This document shows positions 20,969 through 29,614 of a DNA stretch of 64,000 bases, piece by piece. How positions within the stretch are numbered: the stretch's first letter is position 1; each line of letters begins with the position of its first letter. Where the stretch lies: NCBI GenBank assembly GCA_003116975.1, contig BGKB01000063.1, positions 1-64,000 on the forward strand, read 5' to 3'. The notes beneath the pieces were generated by a model. That model was not told the origin of the DNA. It did no database searches and saw nothing but the letters and a program-made list of their open reading frames with translations. Source of the DNA: Aurantiochytrium sp. KH105 (lineage: Eukaryota > Sar > Bigyra > Thraustochytrida > Thraustochytriidae). The translations under genes and the position numbers were made by a program.

Positions 20969-21090
20969 TCTCCATCCATCCTTGAGGAAGGTGCGCGTTG
21001 TCGTGTAGTTTATTAGTAGTGAAGAACGGCTGACTCAAAATGATTGGGCCCCAGTCGATGATTTTGCGTTGCATTCGGAAGGAAGTCAAG

Positions 21091-22143
21091 TCAAGCTTCG
21101 GACCAGGCGGAGGTCGGGCCGGCCAAGTCGCGGAGCCATCCCTGAAGAAGATCCAGAGAGAACTGGAGATGATCGCCTGGGGACTCGCGGAAAAGAATCC
21201 TACCCGCTTCGGCGAGAGTACGCAATCCAAATGCGTCCGAGACGTACGCCTTGGTCTGATTAAAGGGCAAGAGATGCTCGAAACTTTCGTCGTCAAAGTA
21301 CGCAAACCAGGCTGTCTCGCGAGGAAAGATCATGGTGTCCTTCTTTGCTTTGACAAGCACAAGCCTGGAAAGGGATGCGAATCGCGTCTTGTACGAAGCC
21401 GCGTCCTTGTGATCGACCTCGTTGTTGAGAAATGGCAAAAACGTGTTGCTCGCAAGATATGCTTTGTTCTCCCCGGGAATTTTGAGAAAGTTGGCTTGCG
21501 CAATGTGGTCCTGGATCAAGGCTGAATAAGCCGCGTCGCCAACAAGATCTGTCGCTTTCTTGCAGAGGTAGCCGACCCAGCCCTCCGGGTTGCAGCGCGG
21601 GAGACTTGCCGTGCCTGCAAGCGGGCCGTTGATGCTTAAGAACCCATGTACAGGCGGATCATTGAATCTCTCGATGTAGCCACGAATCACCAGGTTGCCT
21701 TGGCTTAGGCCTACGGCGGAAAACCCCTTGGAGAGCTTGGCGTCGGCACGGACTTTGGCTGCAAAGTGCTCCACCTGCTTGTTCATGTTCATGAAGAAAC
21801 CGTTCGTGGTATCCTCGGGCTGGTTATCGCCGTCGCCAATGCACGTACTGTATACGCCAAGGTACTGTCCGGAGAACTCGGTGACTTGGGCCATGCCAGG
21901 ATTGAAGCACGAGTCGCCCATGCCATGAGCAAAGACCAACGGCAGGGAGCCCGCTTTTCGCATGGCGACCTTGATCATGTCATCCTTCACACGAAGAGCC
22001 CTTTGATCGAGCATTCCAGCGTTCAGCGATGTCAAGTCCACTTGGCCCACTACGGCTTCCGCTTCCGCATGTTGTACGTGCGTAAGGCTCGCAAGCACCA
22101 GGGCGACAAGACCCACGAGGTCTCTCGCACGGGTCGTTGTCAT
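21091..22143 (-). CDS. PPT1: Palmitoyl-protein thioesterase 1
   Basis: 350-residue alpha/beta hydrolase that removes palmitate from cysteines of proteins delivered to the lysosome. The ATG at 22143 is chosen because a signal peptide follows at once (Arg-containing n-region, LVGLVALVLASLTH core, about 1-28). The frame is open further upstream but only with low-complexity Gly/Arg/Glu sequence. The oxyanion/N-terminal motif FAHGMGDSCFNPGM matches the PPT1 family. The nucleophile elbow GLSQGN places Ser147. The other triad residues are Asp269 in KKDTM and His325 in GDHLQ, the same order and neighbourhood as human Ser115, Asp233 and His289. Length and end match PPT1. Lysosomal or vacuolar location is inferred. 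Its 5' end faces the bromodomain gene across 1.4 kb. Confidence 0.95.
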   Translation of the reverse strand: MTTTRARDLVGLVALVLASLTHVQHAEAEAVVGQVDLTSLNAGMLDQRALRVKDDMIKVAMRKAGSLPLVFAHGMGDSCFNPGMAQVTEFSGQYLGVYSTCIGDGDNQPEDTTNGFFMNMNKQVEHFAAKVRADAKLSKGFSAVGLSQGNLVIRGYIERFNDPPVHGFLSINGPLAGTASLPRCNPEGWVGYLCKKATDLVGDAAYSALIQDHIAQANFLKIPGENKAYLASNTFLPFLNNEVDHKDAASYKTRFASLSRLVLVKAKKDTMIFPRETAWFAYFDDESFEHLLPFNQTKAYVSDAFGLRTLAEAGRILFRESPGDHLQFSLDLLQGWLRDLAGPTSAWSEA

Positions 22144-23587
22144 CTTTCGCTTTCCTTTCCAGGCCTGGCTAGACCTACCCTCGCACCCAAGGTTTCCCTC
22201 TTCACTCCTCCCTTCTTTTTCCTTTCCTTCCCTTCCCTTCCCTTCCCTTGCCGTCCCTCTCCCTCCTTCTCTCCCTTGCGTCGCGCTACACCTCGCAAGC
22301 TCCGCTCCGTCGCGCCGCGAGCTCTGCTCGATTACGCTCTCGCAAAGCGCGAGGTCCCGGATCTTCATCTTCGTCACCTTCTTCACAATCCAAGTCTGCA
22401 ATCCGAAAAAAGGTAAGGGACCTAATTGGCGCTTAAACGGACCTAAAAGGCGGTCTCTTTCCAAGTTTCAAGTTCGCGGATTTTGCTTTGCCATTTTTTT
22501 TCCCTTTCCGCCGCTTTCCGCGCACTTGGCCCAAGCAGACAAGCGCTCCTCGCACTCCTCGCGCTCCTCGCGCGACTGCCGAGGCTCGCGCTGCAGGCTG
22601 CCGCTGCCGCGCGACGATGCGCGTGCAGGGGCGCCCGGGCGCCCGCCTCCAGCTCCGCGAGCGCCTCGCCGCCGTCGCCTGCGGCGAGCGGGCGAGCGAG
22701 AAGTAGCAGGCCTCGCAAAGTACGGGCGGCTCGCTGGTCTCCCCTCGCCCCCGCTCGAGGCAGCGGCGTCCTCGCGCGCCGCGTGCTCGGCGGCCCTCCT
22801 CCCGTCCTCTCCGTCCCGCGCCCGCCCGCCCGCCCGCCCGCTCGCCCTCGCCCTCGCCCGCGCGCTCGCAGAGTAGACGCGGCGAATGCGAGGCGCCAAT
22901 CAGCAGCGGCGGCGGCAGCAGATCCCTATTGCCCGCCGCCCCGCGTCCTCCGCCCCGAGTCCCGGCGCCGCGCCGCGCTCGCGCTGGACGGCCTGGCGCG
23001 CGCTCGCGCGGAGGGCGGTGCGCGCTCGCGTGCGTGCGTGCCTAGGCGCGCGCGCGTGCTCTGGCGGGCGGTCGGGGAGTGGAACTCGCCCGCGGCCGAG
23101 TCAGGCAAACAGACAGACAGACGGCAGACAGACACATTCCATCCATCCATCCATCCATCCATCCATCCATCCGTCGACCTGCGCGCGAGCGGAAAACCCT
23201 GCTTGCCCGCGCCGCCTAGCTGGAGAGCTGGCTGGCGGCCAGCCGCGCCCGCCAAGCCGCGCGGACGCGGCGTCTGGCGCGGCGCGAGACGTTGACGCGG
23301 CCGTTCTTCACGCTACGCGAAGAACCGCTGACCGGCCGGCCCTGTCTGGGCGCATCTCCGCGTCCCGACGGTGGCGGTAGTGACAAAAGAGAGAGGAAGA
23401 AGAGAGAGGCATTGGGGAGGAGCAACGCGACGTCACTCTCCCTTGCGCTGACCGCTTGCCAGTCGAGCGATCGTGAGTCTCTCTCTCTCTCTCTGTCTGT
23501 CTCTTTGTCCCTGTTGTGTTAAAGAAGCTCCTGCTCGCCCGAGTTCTCTCTCTTTGCGAGAAAGAACATACATCATAGCATCGGACG
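22144..23587. other. Divergent GC-rich intergenic region, PPT1/bromodomain
   Basis: 1.44 kb shared upstream region between divergently transcribed PPT1 and bromodomain genes. The middle (22.5-23.3 kb) is very GC-rich with dense CpG. It is flanked by pyrimidine-rich repeats: CCTTC units at 22225-22249, CATC units at 23136-23172 and a CT run at 23476-23504. No gene is supported; the many open frames follow from the lack of A and T. Confidence 0.6.
23136..23172. repeat. (CATC)n microsatellite
   Basis: About nine CATC units within the PPT1/bromodomain divergent region, preceded by AGAC units at 23110-23132. Confidence 0.9.
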
Positions 23588-25228
23588 ATGCGGCCCGTCA
23601 TGCGCGGGACTCTCGCCAAGGATGACAGTGGCAAGCTCGTGTTTGAAGGTCGCTGGGCAATGCAGGAAGCAGATCTTGCCAAAGTCGAGCTCTGTGCGCC
23701 CTTCCAATACGAGCGGACGGGTGACCTCCCCGTCAAGACTGGGGAGAGGAGCGGAGCAATAAAGACTGAAGCGCCGCCTCCACATTGTCTCGCGCACAGT
23801 GGCCTTTTTGCAGGATTCTTTGACGTACAGGGCGTCTCCTCGCATCAGGCCAGTAAATTCACAGAAAAGAACGTCACCATTACGTTTGCGAAGCGTTCGT
23901 CCTCCTCTGCTGCTGACAAGGTCTTTAGCGTCAAGGGCAGCGGCATGAACAAGCTTGGCAAGTTTACGTTGAGCGGGGAGCTCGACGAAAGCTCTGGACT
24001 GATGACAATTTTTCGCGAGTATGCGCCGCGTCGACGGGCTGCAAGTGGTCAAAACCGGCGACAACGGGAACTGGGAATGCTCAGCAGCACAAATGTATCT
24101 GCCGTTCGAACTCCAGCGACGGTGCGCGGTCAACGCAAGAAGCGAAACACCGTGGCTACAAAGGCAGAGGTATCTGGTGCTGCAACGGTAACGGCGGCAG
24201 GTGTGAGCGAAGGTGGATGCTATGGCCCAGTAACAAAGTCGGACAAGGCGATGCTTGAGAAGCTGGCGGGCCTACTGGAGGACCTCATGGAGCGTGACAC
24301 GCAGCGCTACTTTTGTGCCCCGGTGGACGCGGAGAAACTGGGCCTACTCGACTATCATCAAATTGTAGCGCATCCAATGGACTTGGGTACCGTCAAGACT
24401 CGAGCAAGCAAAGATTTTTACGCTACTGCTGTTGCCATGCAAAAGGATATCGAGCAGACCTTTTCCAATGCGTTGTTGTATAATGCTCGGGGGAGCGCTG
24501 TGTATAAAAAGGCAGCCGAACTGGCCGCCACCTTTGCAAGTGGACTGCGCGAACTCTTGCAAATCTCGACTCCGCGCTGTGTGCTCGGGAAAAGGCAGTC
24601 CATTCCGAAAGTGGCTTTTGAGGTCACGCACGAGTCCTCGCTCGGACCTAAGCGTGTCAAGCGCTCGCACTCTTCGAACAGTGGTGGGCAGAGCAATGCC
24701 TCAAGTTGCTCAAAGAAATCCAAGGTGAAGCAGCTCGGTGGTGGTGGTGGTGGAGGAGGAGTTGGCAACAGTGTTGTTGAGGATGAGGAAGTGGCTCGAC
24801 TCCGCGCCCAAGTGGCTTCCATGTCACAACACCTGCAGCAACTTCAGGGTGCTTCTCCTATCGGTCCTTTGAGCCCTTTGGGGAATGATTTGGGCTTTGA
24901 CATTGATTTTGACGCCGCTGCCCCTGTTCCCCTCGCCCCTGCCCAGCCCATCAAGCGATCTGCCAAGTCTGAGCGCGCTCTCGCGCGCGCGCAGAAGTTG
25001 TACGAGATGAAACGACGTCTTGGTCGGGATATTAATCTTCTCAACGGAGACAAGTTGCGGCGTATCCTTGACATGATTGCTGCTGCCGGCGTCGAGCTTC
25101 CAATTTCCGCTTTTGGCGAGATCGAGCTTGATCTCGACCTCCTCAACGAAGACACGCTAAAAAGCGTGCGGAAATTTGTTTCGCGCCAGCTGCAGGCCAT
25201 TCAGCCCAACTATCGTCCACTGGCTTGA
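23588..25228 (+). CDS. BET-like protein: N-terminal module, bromodomain, ET domain
   Basis: 546-residue chromatin reader, ATG start. Residues about 5-150 form a module with recurring G-x-F-x-G type turns (VFEGRW, FAGFFD, KLGKFTLSGEL, MTIFREY) that I cannot name. The bromodomain is about 220-325: ZA-loop sequence PVDAEKLGLLDYHQIVAHPM, then DLGTVK, and the acetyl-lysine-contacting asparagine N299 in YNARGSAV. The shelf that is WPF in animal BET proteins reads RYF here. A Gly run and short coil (about 385-420) lead to an ET/NET domain at about 475-540 (RRLGRDINLLNGDKLRRIL, then EIELDLDLLNEDTL). One bromodomain plus ET is the plant GTE-type layout. Predicted to bind acetylated histones and recruit transcription factors. 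Confidence 0.9.
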   Translation: MRPVMRGTLAKDDSGKLVFEGRWAMQEADLAKVELCAPFQYERTGDLPVKTGERSGAIKTEAPPPHCLAHSGLFAGFFDVQGVSSHQASKFTEKNVTITFAKRSSSSAADKVFSVKGSGMNKLGKFTLSGELDESSGLMTIFREYAPRRRAASGQNRRQRELGMLSSTNVSAVRTPATVRGQRKKRNTVATKAEVSGAATVTAAGVSEGGCYGPVTKSDKAMLEKLAGLLEDLMERDTQRYFCAPVDAEKLGLLDYHQIVAHPMDLGTVKTRASKDFYATAVAMQKDIEQTFSNALLYNARGSAVYKKAAELAATFASGLRELLQISTPRCVLGKRQSIPKVAFEVTHESSLGPKRVKRSHSSNSGGQSNASSCSKKSKVKQLGGGGGGGGVGNSVVEDEEVARLRAQVASMSQHLQQLQGASPIGPLSPLGNDLGFDIDFDAAAPVPLAPAQPIKRSAKSERALARAQKLYEMKRRLGRDINLLNGDKLRRILDMIAAAGVELPISAFGEIELDLDLLNEDTLKSVRKFVSRQLQAIQPNYRPLA

Positions 25229-25822
25229 CAGTGAACGAACGCCTCTTGGCTCTCGCGCATTTCCCATCTACCGAGGTCTCCCCTCCCGCCCACAAGCAAC
25301 CCGAAAGTCAGCCACAGCCACCCGCATGTACAATTTCGATTCTATACTACTCATGTTCGTCCCCTTGCGTTCCCAACCCGGAGTGCGTGCTTGCCCCCCC
25401 ACTCCCCTCCTCCTCCTCCTCGCGTGCCCTGTTCCACGACGAGTCAGCTCCCGACAGCTGCACTGCAGAACGCCCTTCGAGGGACCCAGAGCAGGTGTCC
25501 CTCCGGACTGACGCGCGACGACGCAAGGCCCGCGACGCCGCGACGCCGCCGCCGCGACGCCGCCGCCGCTCGCGGGCCGCTGCTGCGCGCGGCGGCGGCG
25601 GCAGACGCGCAAGGGGCCCGGCGGAGGGCGCGGCGCGGCGAGGCGGCGCGGCGGAGGGAGGCACGCGTCTGCTGCGGCTGCATCGCGCTGCTGACGTCGT
25701 CGCGTGTACCAGCAGTATAGTGGCAGAAGCAGCGGCGGCCTCGGAGAAAGGAGGAGGACGCGACCACGCGCGTCGAGAGCGGCCTCGGCAAAGCGACTTC
25801 ACGCGGCAGGCCAGCCAGCGAG
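25229..25822. other. Intergenic, GC-rich promoter of hydrolase gene
   Basis: 594 bases; no gene. The part from 25510 to 25660 is almost pure G and C with CGCCGC runs, probably the promoter or leader of the choloylglycine-hydrolase-family gene. Confidence 0.5.
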
Positions 25823-27124
25823 ATGAGGGCGGCTTCGTGGTGGCTCGCGGCGGTCGCGCTCTGGGCGGCCGTCGCGGGCGGCGGGGCGTGTACGTACGTG
25901 GAGGTGCGGTACGGCAAGGGCGATGAGGACTTCCTGATTGGCAGGACGATGGAGCTCGGCGGCCTCTCGCTCGAGAAAGGGTGGAAAATGACCGCCTTTC
26001 GGAGAGGCGTCCGCTTCCCGTATTCGCTCTTGCCCATCAAAGTCATGGAGCCCATCGTGGAGAACATGGAGCCTGTCGAGGCACTCGCAACGTCGAGGAG
26101 GCGCTTGCGGGCAGCCAGTCGCCAGCCCGCTACTGCCGACGCGGTGCTCAAATCTCCGGTCAGCGAAAATGTCGAGCGAAAGCGACATTTCCATACATCC
26201 ATTGGCTTCCTTGCGAGCACAGGGTCGCTCCAGATGCTCGGCTTCGAGCTCGAGGCCATCGTTGACGGAATGAATGAGGCTGGTCTAACAATGTCTGCGC
26301 ACACGCACATGCGTGCTCAGTACGCTCAAGACACGCCTGCAGCCGAGAATGCCGCCGTTCATGTAGATTATCTCGTACTCATTCCCTGGGTGCTCGGACG
26401 CTTCAACTCGACGTTAGCCGTCGTTGATGCGCTCACGTCGGGGGAAGTTGCAGTGGTGGGCCACGTGCTTCTTCCCAAGCAGCTTTCGATTCACTTTGCT
26501 CTTGCCGACGCGCAAGGGCATAGCGTTGTACTCGAGTGGGTCAAAGGTTCGCTGCGGGTGCACGAAAACAGCGTTGGAGTCCTCACCAATGACCCCGAGT
26601 TCGATTGGCACCTGCTCAACCTCAACCGGTTCTCTTCCATTAGTCCGCAGAGTTCTGGTTGGGGTGACACGATTGGCGTAACCGAAACGGAAGAGGGGCC
26701 TGTCCCCGTACCAGGAAACCATGGACTCAACCTTGTGGGTCTTCCCGGTGACGCCGGCCCAGAAGCCCGTTTTGTTCGCACGTTTGTTCTTCGTGAACTC
26801 GCCATGTACAACGCGCCTGTGACGACCCGGCGGGAGGCTTTTCAGCTCACGACGGGTCTGCTCAATAATGTATTCATCCCCAACGGTGTTGCCGCCAAGC
26901 TCTCTTTTACAGATGTCGGCGACTTTACGCAGTGGGCCTTGATCAAGGACCCAAAGGCACGGCGCACGTTTTATCGATCGTACAACGATAACTCATGGAA
27001 GATGATCGATATGGCGCGTCTTGATGACTTTTTCCGCAGCGCAGATGGGGACGAGAAGCTTGCACTTCACGTCTTTACCGACAGCGATGGCGTTGAAGAT
27101 GTCACCAAGAATCTCTCTGTATAA
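25823..27124 (+). CDS. Secreted choloylglycine hydrolase-family amidase (Ntn)
   Basis: 433-residue enzyme of the linear C-N amide hydrolase family (bile-salt hydrolase, penicillin V acylase and relatives), ATG start. A signal peptide (1-22, hydrophobic core WWLAAVALWAAVAGGG) ends directly before Cys23. Signal cleavage alone would therefore free the N-terminal cysteine nucleophile that defines this Ntn group. Arg41 and Glu44 in GRTMEL occupy the place of Arg18 and Asp21 of bile-salt hydrolase; Glu is common in the penicillin-acylase-like branch. GVLTNDPEFDWHLLNLNRF (about 252-270) is the family's Asn-containing substrate-loop signature. Extracellular or lysosomal action on an N-acyl amide is likely; the natural substrate is unknown. 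Eukaryotic members are sparse, so ancient transfer from bacteria is possible. Confidence 0.85.
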   Translation: MRAASWWLAAVALWAAVAGGGACTYVEVRYGKGDEDFLIGRTMELGGLSLEKGWKMTAFRRGVRFPYSLLPIKVMEPIVENMEPVEALATSRRRLRAASRQPATADAVLKSPVSENVERKRHFHTSIGFLASTGSLQMLGFELEAIVDGMNEAGLTMSAHTHMRAQYAQDTPAAENAAVHVDYLVLIPWVLGRFNSTLAVVDALTSGEVAVVGHVLLPKQLSIHFALADAQGHSVVLEWVKGSLRVHENSVGVLTNDPEFDWHLLNLNRFSSISPQSSGWGDTIGVTETEEGPVPVPGNHGLNLVGLPGDAGPEARFVRTFVLRELAMYNAPVTTRREAFQLTTGLLNNVFIPNGVAAKLSFTDVGDFTQWALIKDPKARRTFYRSYNDNSWKMIDMARLDDFFRSADGDEKLALHVFTDSDGVEDVTKNLSV

Positions 27125-27456
27125 CAACCCATTTTTCTTTTCTAAATCCTCGTTCCCCCAAATTTTTCCTTTCACAACACACTCTGACTTTGCCGCTCGC
27201 GTGTTGACTTGCTCGTCAAGATGATTGAGCTGGTATCAACACTGGATTCGGGCCAAAACGTCTCGGAGATATGCAAATGTTGTAAACTCTTTCTTTTGTG
27301 TAAGCAAGTGCATTATAGAAAGAAAAGCTTTCGTTTGCGCGAGTACATTGAATTACAATGCTTTGTTCGTTCGTTCGTTCGTTCGATTGACCAAAGCAAA
27401 GAGAACGCCCCTGTTGTCGTTGTTGTTGTTGTTGTTGTGGTTGTTGCACAAGGCAA
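27125..27456. other. Convergent intergenic with GTTC and GTT tracts
   Basis: 332 bases between two converging 3' ends. Holds a GTTC tract at 27364-27386 and a GTT tract at about 27412-27441. No gene seen. Confidence 0.6.
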
Positions 27457-29298
27457 TCAAAAGGTTCGCGATGCAGTACCTTCGCAAAAGCTATGGCGCG
27501 ACATGTGCGGGCCTTGAATACGTCGAGGCGTTCTTACGTCCCGAGCATGCGCATGATTGGAGAGTTCTGGCGCTGCAGCGTGGCCCTCTTCAGGGCGGCC
27601 GTCAGCGTGCTCGTAGTATTGGACTCGTTCTTGCGCGAGGCGAAATACATCTTGCGCCGAGGGTCGGTCTTCAGGTTCTGTCAGTAAAATGGACGCAACA
27701 ATCCTTGCAAAACGATCCGAATAGGTGCGAGAGAGTGGAAAGTACTCGGCATGCAGGATGCGCGTAAATAGGGTTTTCATGGTCTTGCAGCCCACCTCAA
27801 AAGGGCTGTGCAGCATGGCCAGTTCGTACAAGAGGCAACCGAGGCTCCAGACGTCTGATTTGAAGTCATGGCCAGCGCCTTGCAAGACCTCTGGGGCCAT
27901 GTAGAGAGGCGTGCCTACCTTGGAGTAGGCACGAACGGTAGCTTGGCTCAGCGCGCGGCTGAGTCCGAGATCACCGAGTTTAATGCGACCGTCCGGCATG
28001 ACGAAAACATTGGCAGGCTTGATATCGCGATGAATCATGCGACGCTCGTGCATGAAGGCTAGCGCGCAAGCAATTTGGACAAAATAGTTCCAGATAACTC
28101 GCTCGTGAAAGCGCGACTGCTTGGCCCGTACACGCTTGAGCATGCGCTTAAGATCTCCTGCGACAGCCCATTCAAGCACAATGAAGAGGCCTTCGGGCGC
28201 GTGAAAGTGCTCAAAGCACTTGATAATATTCGGATGATCCAGGGACTGAAGTACCCGGATCTCCTTGACGCTCTTGGAGCGGCTCTGGTCCGACTCAAGA
28301 CCAGTAAGTCGCACGCGCTTGAGAGCATACTTGGTGCCGTCACAAAGTCTTGTTGCAGCGTACACTGTGGAAAAGCTTCCGCGTCCGAGGATTGAGTGTA
28401 CCTTGAAGGCCTTGAGCCTCGAGTTCGAGTTCGAGCTTGTCGTACTCTGCGATGTTTCGGAAGCATCGGTGGCCGGCGATGACGATTCGTCCTCCTTTTT
28501 CTCTTCTACTTTCTTTTCCTCGTCCTCAGCAACGCCATCATCCGACCTTGGATCAAAGGCATGGCTGATGCCAACCTCGCCATCTTCTCGGCATTCGCGG
28601 TCGCGCTGGCGCCGCGCCTCAATTTCTCGCACAAACCTCTCGGGGTCTCCGCGAATGCCACAAAGCATCGTATCAAACTCGCGCGTTTTCGTCTCGTGAA
28701 GCGCGCGCCCAGGAATACGAAGTACTCGGTTTTGGTCGCCTGCCAGAGCCAGCGACGCGGGCTGTTCGAGTTGCGCAAGCCCTCCATCGGCCGCGAGAGC
28801 AAGCTGCGCAAATGCAGCATCAAGCGTCTCTTCGATCTCGTGAGTACTGTTTCTCGCGCTGCTCATCGTCTCGCGAGCATCACGTCCAAGGGTACCAGAG
28901 CTGCCGGCGCTGGTAAGGCACGAGGATGACAATGATGGGGAGGTTGTAGCTGATGATGAAGAAGAGAGCGACGACGTTGATGAGGTCGCCGATGCAATCG
29001 ATGAGACCGTGAGGGCTACAGAAGATGCCGGAGAGGACTGGAGAGGTACCGATTGTCCACGACCCTGCGCTGGGGATAGAGCATTCGGGTCTGTGGAGGA
29101 GGAGCGTTCGTTGCAGCCATAATGTTTGCCCTGTTGAAAGGATGGCGCAAGGCCTCTCGATGGCAGCGACAAGCTCATTATGGAACGCATTTTGCTCTCA
29201 TGACCGACATACTTTTTAGCTTGCTGCGTCTTAATAAAACCCTTGTCTTCAACGCGAGCACGATGACCGACGTTCGCATCACTGCGAGCGTGAGACAT
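27457..29298 (-). CDS. NEK6/7-like Ser/Thr protein kinase
   Basis: 613-residue protein from the ATG at 29298 (upstream in-frame sequence is a microsatellite and lacks ATG). The first 290 residues are Ser/Thr/Ala-rich and disordered, with a Glu/Lys-rich acidic patch. The kinase domain spans about 298-550. It has the glycine loop GRGSFSTVYAA, ALKRV lysine, HRDIKPANV catalytic loop, and GTPLYMAPE. The magnesium loop is DLG rather than DFG, in the context KLGDLGLSR. Together with SDVWSLGCLLYELA this matches NEK6/NEK7 mitotic kinases. Those act on spindle assembly and on kinesins, though no link to the kinesin in this window can be claimed. Unlike the short animal NEK6/7, this one has a long N-terminal extension. 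Confidence 0.9.
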   Translation of the reverse strand: MSHARSDANVGHRARVEDKGFIKTQQAKKYVGHESKMRSIMSLSLPSRGLAPSFQQGKHYGCNERSSSTDPNALSPAQGRGQSVPLQSSPASSVALTVSSIASATSSTSSLSSSSSATTSPSLSSSCLTSAGSSGTLGRDARETMSSARNSTHEIEETLDAAFAQLALAADGGLAQLEQPASLALAGDQNRVLRIPGRALHETKTREFDTMLCGIRGDPERFVREIEARRQRDRECREDGEVGISHAFDPRSDDGVAEDEEKKVEEKKEDESSSPATDASETSQSTTSSNSNSRLKAFKVHSILGRGSFSTVYAATRLCDGTKYALKRVRLTGLESDQSRSKSVKEIRVLQSLDHPNIIKCFEHFHAPEGLFIVLEWAVAGDLKRMLKRVRAKQSRFHERVIWNYFVQIACALAFMHERRMIHRDIKPANVFVMPDGRIKLGDLGLSRALSQATVRAYSKVGTPLYMAPEVLQGAGHDFKSDVWSLGCLLYELAMLHSPFEVGCKTMKTLFTRILHAEYFPLSRTYSDRFARIVASILLTEPEDRPSAQDVFRLAQERVQYYEHADGRPEEGHAAAPELSNHAHARDVRTPRRIQGPHMSRHSFCEGTASRTF

Positions 29299-29614
29299 CG
29301 TCCGCACAGACCTTGGCGCTGTTGGCGTTGACGTGAATTTTGGCCGACGCCCCTTGCGGCAACCTCGCTCCAGTATCAAGCCTGCCTGCCTGCCTGCCTG
29401 CCTGCCTGCTTGCTGTAGAGGCTTCGAGTTCTTTGTCAGAATTGAAAAGGATTGTATTTTATCCGTTGGGACATGGTTCTCAAGGTTCAATTTTTTCTCA
29501 TTCTATCAAGTTCGTCGTTTGCAAGCTCAACCTTTTTTTTTTTTTTTTTTTGTAAAGAGATCAACGCGAAAGGAGGTAGGCCTACTTGTAATGCAAAGGA
29601 ATGATGTATTCTTT
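29299..29614. other. Intergenic, NEK promoter side
   Basis: 316 bases between the NEK start and the MFS stop, both minus-strand genes. It holds a CCTG tract and a run of 19 T (29533-29551). No gene seen. Confidence 0.6.
29381..29410. repeat. (CCTG)n microsatellite in NEK leader
   Basis: Seven CCTG units about 85 bases upstream of the NEK-like kinase ATG, hence probably in its 5' leader or core promoter. Confidence 0.9.

Larger units (their letters stand above)
16944..21090. other. 4.1 kb region without a supportable gene
   Basis: Lies upstream of the PSP1 gene and downstream of PPT1. It contains an AT-rich island with two inverted repeats (17121-17201), a perfect 35-bp tandem duplication, a GC-rich stretch (17.8-18.5 kb), a diverged duplication of about 115 bp (20398-20607) and a CTG tract. 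Open frames here are short, overlap on both strands and show no domain or convincing codon bias. Noncoding RNA or spliced small exons cannot be excluded. Confidence 0.5.

Noticed and set aside
22144-22464. Longer N-terminus for PPT1
   Set aside because: Low-complexity Gly/Arg/Glu sequence; using it would bury the signal peptide that begins at the 22143 ATG.
29299-29490. Longer N-terminus for the NEK kinase
   Set aside because: Starts at TTG and reads through the CCTG microsatellite.
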